In this document: positions 57,936 to 64,000 of the stretch, in pieces
How the letters are laid out: the number at the start of each line of letters is the position of its first letter
How positions within the stretch are numbered: position 1 is the stretch's first letter
Assembly: GCA_022747635.1 (NCBI GenBank)
Contig: JAKTNV010000009.1
Span: 30,631,622 to 30,695,621, forward strand
Length of the DNA stretch: 64,000 bases
From: Hetaerina americana
Taxonomy: Eukaryota > Arthropoda > Insecta > Odonata > Calopterygidae
Direction of reading: 5' to 3'
Notes under the pieces: model-generated
What the model was told of the DNA's origin: nothing
The model's database searches: none
Seen by the model: only the letters and a program-made list of their open reading frames with translations
Program-made: the position numbers and the translations under genes

Positions 57936-59407
57936 GATATCCTAGAATTTATTTTTCTCTGGAGTTGAATTAATGATGTGCCGTGATTTCAGCCTCCGGG
58001 GAACTTTGTGAGAATTAATGCTTCAACTTCTTGGAAACATTACTCACATAATGGCGCAGGTGCGCATCAATCCTGTCCAAAAAGAATCCTCACGCCTCAA
58101 AGTGAATCGCTGATTTACACTATTTCTGCGTTATGCTTGGTATGCGGTCCTCGAATTGCGGACCAGTGAATGGGAAACGTGATTAAATCTCTGGGCCCGA
58201 GTCTTAAAGAGCATGTTTCCATCCTACTACCCCTTAAAGGAATTCGTAAGCATGGAACCCATACATTGAGCGAGTTCTATCACATTTTCCCGACTTAAAA
58301 AAGGATAGTGAGGAATGCGCTAGCTTAAATGGGACACTGAGTTAGCAATGTGAGGATTATGACTCCTGAATATTACCGTGCGATGGTCGATGGGACCCAA
58401 TGTATTCCATGCCTTAGACAACAATTTGTGCGTGTAAGGCCATTTAATGTTTATTACTTAAAAGTGGGAGAAGGCCTTTGGTAACACGTTAAGGTACCAC
58501 AGCTTACCGTAGGCAAAGACGCGACAATGAATGATTTATGACGTAATAATTTTGCGCCGTGTCGGGGTATTAGGGGTTGATGTGATTTTATCCCTTGTTG
58601 CTAACTTTATGTACGGAATTAATGCTCGAAGGAATTCTAAGGGGAGTTGACATATGGCGTGTTTGATCATGAGAATTTCGCGTTGCTCCGGAGGAGATGC
58701 GGGGTCTCTGAGGTCTTCTCTCCCAAATGCCTAACCTCCCCTAACCCCTCGAACGGAAAAGTTTTATGGAAAGATTCTCGAAGGTGATCAAAGCTTCTTT
58801 GAGACTATAAATAAATCTAGCGCTGGTATTATGGACTTTATGTAGTTTCTGTTGAGTGTTCACGAGTCCCCTTAGACAGATTGATGACACGCCCGCCCAC
58901 TACTGTATCGCCCGGGGGGGCTGAGGGATTTAAGGATGTGACGAACGGTTTATTTCGAGGGAGAATGAGTCGGTGTTATTCATCCCGATGACGGAAGGTG
59001 GCATTAGGATGTCTGCACTCTTCGGTTGGATGGGAAGAGAGTATTGGTGGTGTGGTGTGAGTGAAAATATCCCCCAAGTTAAAAGAGGAAAAAGTGAGCA
59101 GCTGACTACTGCTTTGGCTTGTTTCACACTTGTCTTTTTGGGAGAGCTTAAGGATCTTCCCTGCCTGCATTGTCTTGCGGGACTACCGTACTTGTCTCTC
59201 AACGTATACGTTTGGTGAATCTCTTGTGTTTTGTTGTCACAACCCTTCCAGAATGGCCGCATGGGACAGCCATTTCAAAATGTTGTGCTCGTTACAGTAT
59301 TGTTTGCACTATTTTGCTTATTTACAAGCTTCTCCATCCCATCCTTCATCTGTCTCTCTCTATGATGGGGGCGGGGGCTTCCGCTCCCTGCAACGTTGCG
59401 TGACATT
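57936..59407. other. Unassigned DNA, GC-richer at about 58850-59240
   Basis: The GC-richer part carries overlapping frames on both strands (81-110 codons) and a 180-codon plus frame (59130-59672) that runs into the following repeat. None shows a domain and the last is therefore probably spurious. Confidence 0.35.
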
Positions 59408-59916
59408 CATCTACATCTACATGATACCCCACAAGCCGCCGCAAGGGCGTGTGGCGGGGAGTGTTAGATCACCACCCGTAAAAAGGAGCAAAACCAAATG
59501 CAAAATCAACACATACATGCAAAACCACACCTGTGTCCTTGGAAACGGAGATCATTGTATGTCGCATGCCCACGTGGTAGTGGAATTTCTCCTTCTTACT
59601 TTTCAATTCTTATTTGAACGCTATTGGATAAATTTTTACTGCAATTTAAGGTGCGTGTTCTATGTTAGCTAAAAGTAAATATATTTGCATGGGTGTAAGT
59701 TGAAAAGGTTTTTGCATGATTGTAGAAGACTCTATGGGTGTAGGTTTGCATACATGTTTGACTTTGCATGTGGTTTTGTTCTCTTTTATGAGTGGTGACC
59801 TAACAACCCCCACACGCCCTTGCGGCGGGTCCCTTGCCACCTTCTCCAAGCCCTTGAGGGGGTCACTTGCCAAACGCCCCTGCGGCGGCTTGCGGGGTAT
59901 TATGTAGATGTAGATG
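59408..59916. repeat. Inverted pair of CTACATCTACAT-family repeats (about 509 bp)
   Basis: The left copy (59408-59535, plus) starts CATCTACATCTACATGATAC then CCCACAAGCCGCCGCAAGGG. The right copy (about 59690-59916, minus) ends TTGCGGGGTATTATGTAGAT GTAGATG, its inverse. Outward ends match over more than 100 bp with substitutions. The interior about 150 bp is unrelated. The right copy has an extra about 55-bp internal duplication of its CGCCC(T)TGCGGCGG segment. The whole could be one foldback element or two insertions. Confidence 0.75.
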
Positions 59917-61109
59917 AAACTTCTTCATCATGTCAAAGTATGGTTGGAGATGCCACTGAAAAATTCTACCACCGCCGGGATTCGAATCCGAGTTGAACGA
60001 TTTGAACTCGAAGGATTTATTGACTGCCCAAAATAATAACTTTGTCTCAAGATCTGAAAAAATTCATAGCGTTATATAAAATCATCGAGGAGATATTGCT
60101 GTTGATGTGCTATACTTTTTCCTCTTTATATGACATCACTTTACTGGGCAATGCGCTACTATGACTTCTGTTGTGGTATATTATTTTCTATTTCAAAATG
60201 TACTTAACGACTGTTGACAATAGTATACGTTTGAAAATATGAAAAATAACCTTACCGTTTGTTCGATAATTTTTGACCACGAAAAAGATTTAATTTAATT
60301 TAACCGCCGAAGAAGATTTTCTGCTTTTTTCTTAAAGTTTATTTTGTGGTACTCTATAGATCATATGATTAATAAAGGAAATGTATATTTTGTTCTTTTT
60401 TCCTTGGTGCATACCTGTATATTATTGCAACCTATTTTGGTTTTTATGACAATGTAACTCTTATCTACTTCTACAGATCAAGGGAAAACGTACTTGCCGT
60501 CACCGTGGTACGGATAGGATGTTGTATTAGTGGTAATTGGTATGGCTTCGTGTTTGTCTCCACCCTATTATACAGAAGAAAATGTTTAAAATGCTTAGTT
60601 ATTTTGCTCTGTTGTGGAGGCATGCTACAGTTTGATCTAAAACCCATGAATATCCGGTTCTTGAAAGGAAAGGAAATATTGAAATTTAAGTTCATATATC
60701 GGGCCAATATGCCTTCATTTCGATGGTGATAATAAGTATCTCCTCCTTAGATCTCCTCTTCTTTTTAACTTTATGGGCTGGTTAATTGGCGAATATGGAT
60801 GGGGTCACTTTTAGGGTCAGTATTCCCAAACATAAGCGCTACGGACTCCAGCAAATAATGCAACCCGTATAATTATAAGTACGAGTAAGTAATGAAAACG
60901 GGATAGCCGAGACCGTAAACTCATGTTATATTTACAGGGAAGTAAGTTCGTAAAAATAAACGTAATTTTAGTCTACCAAGTTTTGAATGGTCTGTTATTG
61001 CTAATAACATTAATTGCAAGTCAATTTGTTTGTGGAGTTTCACTTTTGCTTTTAAATTCTAAATACCACGTTATTGAAAAGGTTTTAACTAAATTGGTAT
61101 GTGCATGAG
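59917..61109. other. Mostly unassigned; tRNA-like fragment at 59965-60030
   Basis: At 59965-60030 the minus strand reads CAGTCAATAAATCCTTCGAG then ACTCGGATTCGAATCCCGGC GGTGG, with a box B and remnants of box A: a SINE head relic. Overlapping frames at 60471-60729 are unrecognised. The rest is AT-rich. Confidence 0.45.
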
Positions 61110-61308
61110 TATGCTGGTTGATGGAATATGTATTTGAATGCGTGTGGGTCGAGAAGGTTTTCGTATGAAATTATACGCTTCTGTGGGTGTGGATTTGCAT
61201 GAATGTGTTGGTTTTGGCACGCGGATATATGTTTTTCTTACGGGTGGTGACTTAACATCCCCCGCCACACGCTCTTACGGCGGCTTGCTGGGTATTATGT
61301 AGATTTAG
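61110..61308 (-). repeat. CTACATCTACAT-family repeat, copy 6
   Basis: Plus reading: GAGAAGGTTTTCGTATGA, TCTGTGGGTGTGGATTTGCA, CGGGTGGTGACTTAACATCC, CCGCCACACGCTCTTACGGC and GGTATTATGTAGATTTAG. Full motif order in minus orientation. No inverted partner beside it. Confidence 0.75.
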
Positions 61309-61429
61309 TCGTAAATTAATATAGGCGGACCTTATAACGTAGCAAGAACAATTTTGTATTGTTTCCATTGCATATCTTCATACATTTCTGATCACTTTCT
61401 CCCGGCCGAAATTCATATTGACCGTATAT

Positions 61430-61800
61430 TTTTTCTTCTTTTATTCTTGACAGCCTTCGTACCAGCTTTCGTCTAAAATTTTGATACTTTTCTTTCGTTG
61501 CTCTTTGACCAGGGTTAATCTCTCACATTAAATCATGTCCTTTACTATCCCACCGCTTCCTGTTGGGTCTTCTTTATATTTCGTCAAGAAACTTCTCTTC
61601 CCTGACCATTTGTAAAACTTCAATCGTTTGTCTTCATCCCTGTCCAACTTATTTTTTTTTCATTCCCATCCGTATCCATGTTTGGAAACTCTCTTATTTG
61701 CGCTCATTCTCTTGCCTCGAAGACCAGATTTCGGAACTGTACAGTACTCAACTCAATAGTAAGGAGTTAACTAACGTTTTGTTTGAGTATTTGCTAAGCA
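61430..61800 (-). pseudogene. LINE C-terminal fragment, degenerate
   Basis: Minus-strand frames give ...FRNLVFEARE (SETW-like) then ESFQTWIRMGMKKK (EAFEMW.WRRMEK), ISWTGMKTND and, shifted, LQMVREEKFLDEI. These follow the order of the post-RT block of the family A/B LINEs. The copy is short and heavily mutated. Confidence 0.6.
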
Positions 61801-64000
61801 TAACTGTCAATTACCTTGTCTTTGCAAACGCCTCTTGCGCCATCGTAAGTATTCACATGTCCTCGTTACTGCGCACATTTTGCTCGAAAATATTACCCAA
61901 AATAGTACAGAACATTCAAAGTCAAAATGCAACGTTTGTAAATCAAAGAATCCTCGCCACCGTGCGTGCTGTGGAATACTCTTTAAATCGTCTGTGTACT
62001 GCAAGAATAATGCTTACGTGGGGTTGATTTGATTTGCGAATGGATTTTGATAAAGTCTCAAAAAAAGTTCTATGTAATCTCTTGAAAAAGGTATCTTTAG
62101 AGCTGTTCAGTCCTTGTGTAATCATTTTCTTAGGTAAATGAAAATGGGAAGTGATGGTTGTCACTTAGACATGGGTGCATCTGAATAGAAAGGAAACCAT
62201 AGGATCGTCTGCCTTTAAGTGGATCAGAGCTTCTTTTTTCCAATAGGTCAATTTTAGACCATGAATCTATTTCGAGAATGATTATTTTTTGCACATATGC
62301 GACAAAATTGGGTGTTAAACTTACAATTGTAATGTAAAACGTACTGCTGTAGGCTGCCTCTCCTGAAGAAATGCGCTTGACATGGCATTTAATGTACTAC
62401 TGATACGACAAGTCTAAGTAGAATGGGATCACATGTGTAGAAAGTGACGTGTTTCCTTAAAGGCAAAAAATAAATATATAATGAGAAATCAAACCAGCAG
62501 CGACTTCATACTAAACATGTGATGGGAATGCAGATGAAGTTCGTTAATGGTGAAAAATGGACTCGAGATAAATTGAATTTTTACTTAATAAATCATCAGC
62601 TGACGGCTCTCTCGTGGCAGGTCATTTTAATCCTAGCGATAATGTATCCGTCACTCTTGATTTTTCATATAAAAAGAAAAACTTGAAAAGTAAACGACAT
62701 CCTTGTACCTGTTTATACCATTATTTGGCTGCTTGAATGCTTTTTTTTCCACCCTGCAGTTTATCTTGAAGGGCACACTCTTGTCTGATATAGAAGTTTT
62801 TATTTATTAACTAATAATTACATTTTTTCGTTATTAGATGTGAATATTTAATTTTACTCTCGTTTTCATCCAAACTTTGCAGGCCAATCGTGCTACGAGT
62901 TCCTCTTTTAATATTAGTTGCTGTATTAGTTTTGAACCTTTTGTCAAAGCTCAGATTAGTCAGTGAACTTTAAGTGGAATTGATTTGGTATTGGAACATT
63001 GCATAACGTCAATTGTAGGCCACACAAATTTTGAAATATTTTACACCACTGCTTACTGTTATTCTATTTTAATATCAGTGTCGTTAAAGGAAGTACCCTA
63101 AAGCTAAAGTTTGCTCATTTGTAATACGTATATATAATTACACTTGATGAATACCTAGAATTACCCTTGTTGAAACAGTTTTTAGTTTGTTGATTAAATT
63201 TCACACAAATTCTTTTTTGAAATGTGGCAATTTTTTTTAGCGTAACGGCTTTGTTACGACTTGATGACATTTCAATCTTCCTCAGAATTTTCTAATTAGA
63301 AACGGTGACATGAAGATATTTCAATACTTTTTATAGCAGTTTACTTTTGTCCCATAAGCTGATTGATGATTAAGTTACAGTCAATCAAAATATATAGAAA
63401 GGCTTGAAAAAATGCGAGGCGATATAAGAGTATTTAATGATTAATAGCGGGTTGGGCAAATGTAATCGTTTGTCCTCAAGAAACTCGAGACGAGAACGGA
63501 AAACACGCCCTGTATAGATGGGTACTCAGCGGTGGAGCACGTTGTAGAGGTGGATGGGTAAGTTTATTTTTAAATTTCTTTAGCATAGTCATTTGAGTTA
63601 ATGAAAGAATAGCACAATGGATAGGTTTTGCAATCATCTGCATCAAAAAAGAGAGGGAAAGAATGACATTTAATGTGGATTCGTTTTGGCGCCACTTTAA
63701 CTTTAGTAGACAGAAAAGATAATGTTCTTTCATATCTTTGCTCATTAAGCACCAAATTTAATGTTCAAATAATTTTAAGTATCATCGTTTGGTGTTATTG
63801 CCACCTCTCCTTTGCTTTCTTGAACGGCCACAAGAGGGCAATTTTTGCTTTAGTGCTGCCAAGGTGAGGTTCATTTTTAAATTCATGTATTGGGGTGCGG
63901 TCACCTTAGACAGAAGGAACACATCAGGTCGCTTACATGGCACTCGCGGAGGACTGAATCGTTGCTATGAGATTTAAGTCATTAAATGTACGTGTTTACC
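61801..64000. other. Unassigned AT-rich DNA to window end
   Basis: Several short overlapping frames at 61807-62164 and 63476-63977, none with a recognisable motif. No repeat recognised. Confidence 0.42.

Noticed and set aside
59130..59672. Longest plus-strand open frame outside recognised coding repeats (180 codons)
   Set aside because: It runs across a GC-richer stretch and into a CTACATCTACAT repeat, has no domain and no consistent composition. Best explained by chance.
1..64000. CRISPR arrays, operons, bacterial promoters or phage-type systems
   Set aside because: Repeat types, spliced-looking frames, LINEs, SINEs and mariners show a eukaryotic nuclear genome. No regularly spaced direct repeats with spacers were seen.

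Overview
This is eukaryotic, AT-rich and almost entirely non-genic DNA, most likely from an arthropod. I judge this from mariner transposons, two families of EEP-endonuclease non-LTR retrotransposons (LINEs), several tRNA-derived SINE-like families, palindromic MITEs and long AT-rich single-copy stretches between them. Most short open frames look like chance or sit inside repeats. No host gene can be named. The window reads as an intergenic region or the interior of a very large intron.

Layout. 0-7.5 kb: a foldback MITE (285-425), a weak exon candidate, then a nested cluster. A LINE of family A supplies an endonuclease half (2480-3250) and a reverse transcriptase half (4441-5346). Between the halves lie an inverted endonuclease fragment, two (TA)n tracts and a 282-bp-arm palindrome of a tRNA-bearing repeat. 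A 197-bp hAT-like MITE sits inside the reverse transcriptase. A diverged third copy of the tRNA-bearing repeat follows at 5968. 7.2-12.3 kb: a palindromic MITE, a degenerate family-B LINE (minus strand), an 817-bp mariner with perfect 30-bp inverted repeats and an internally deleted but open transposase, and a family-A LINE 3' end. 13-24 kb: quiet, with dispersed repeats, a few possible minus-strand exons at 18.9-20.7 kb and a jockey-like LINE tail. 23.8-31.5 kb: CTACATCTACAT-family repeats and several family-A LINE fragments on both strands. 33-36 kb: two older mariner remnants. 36-49 kb: mostly unassigned, with LINE 3' ends, MITEs, three GC-richer islands and a possible terminal exon at 45.3 kb. 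49-64 kb: a family-B LINE, a tandem pair of tRNA SINEs, a 98-nt near-perfect hairpin, further SINEs and an inverted CTACATCTACAT pair.

How it works together: the LINEs are the probable source of the machinery that spread the SINE-like repeats, and the mariner transposases would have moved cut-and-paste elements. Every coding copy here is truncated, frameshifted or internally deleted. The deleted mariner alone keeps an uninterrupted frame plus intact ends. I found no convincing new biochemical system. The best leads are the perfect palindrome, the deleted mariner, the 53.95-kb hairpin and the candidate exons.
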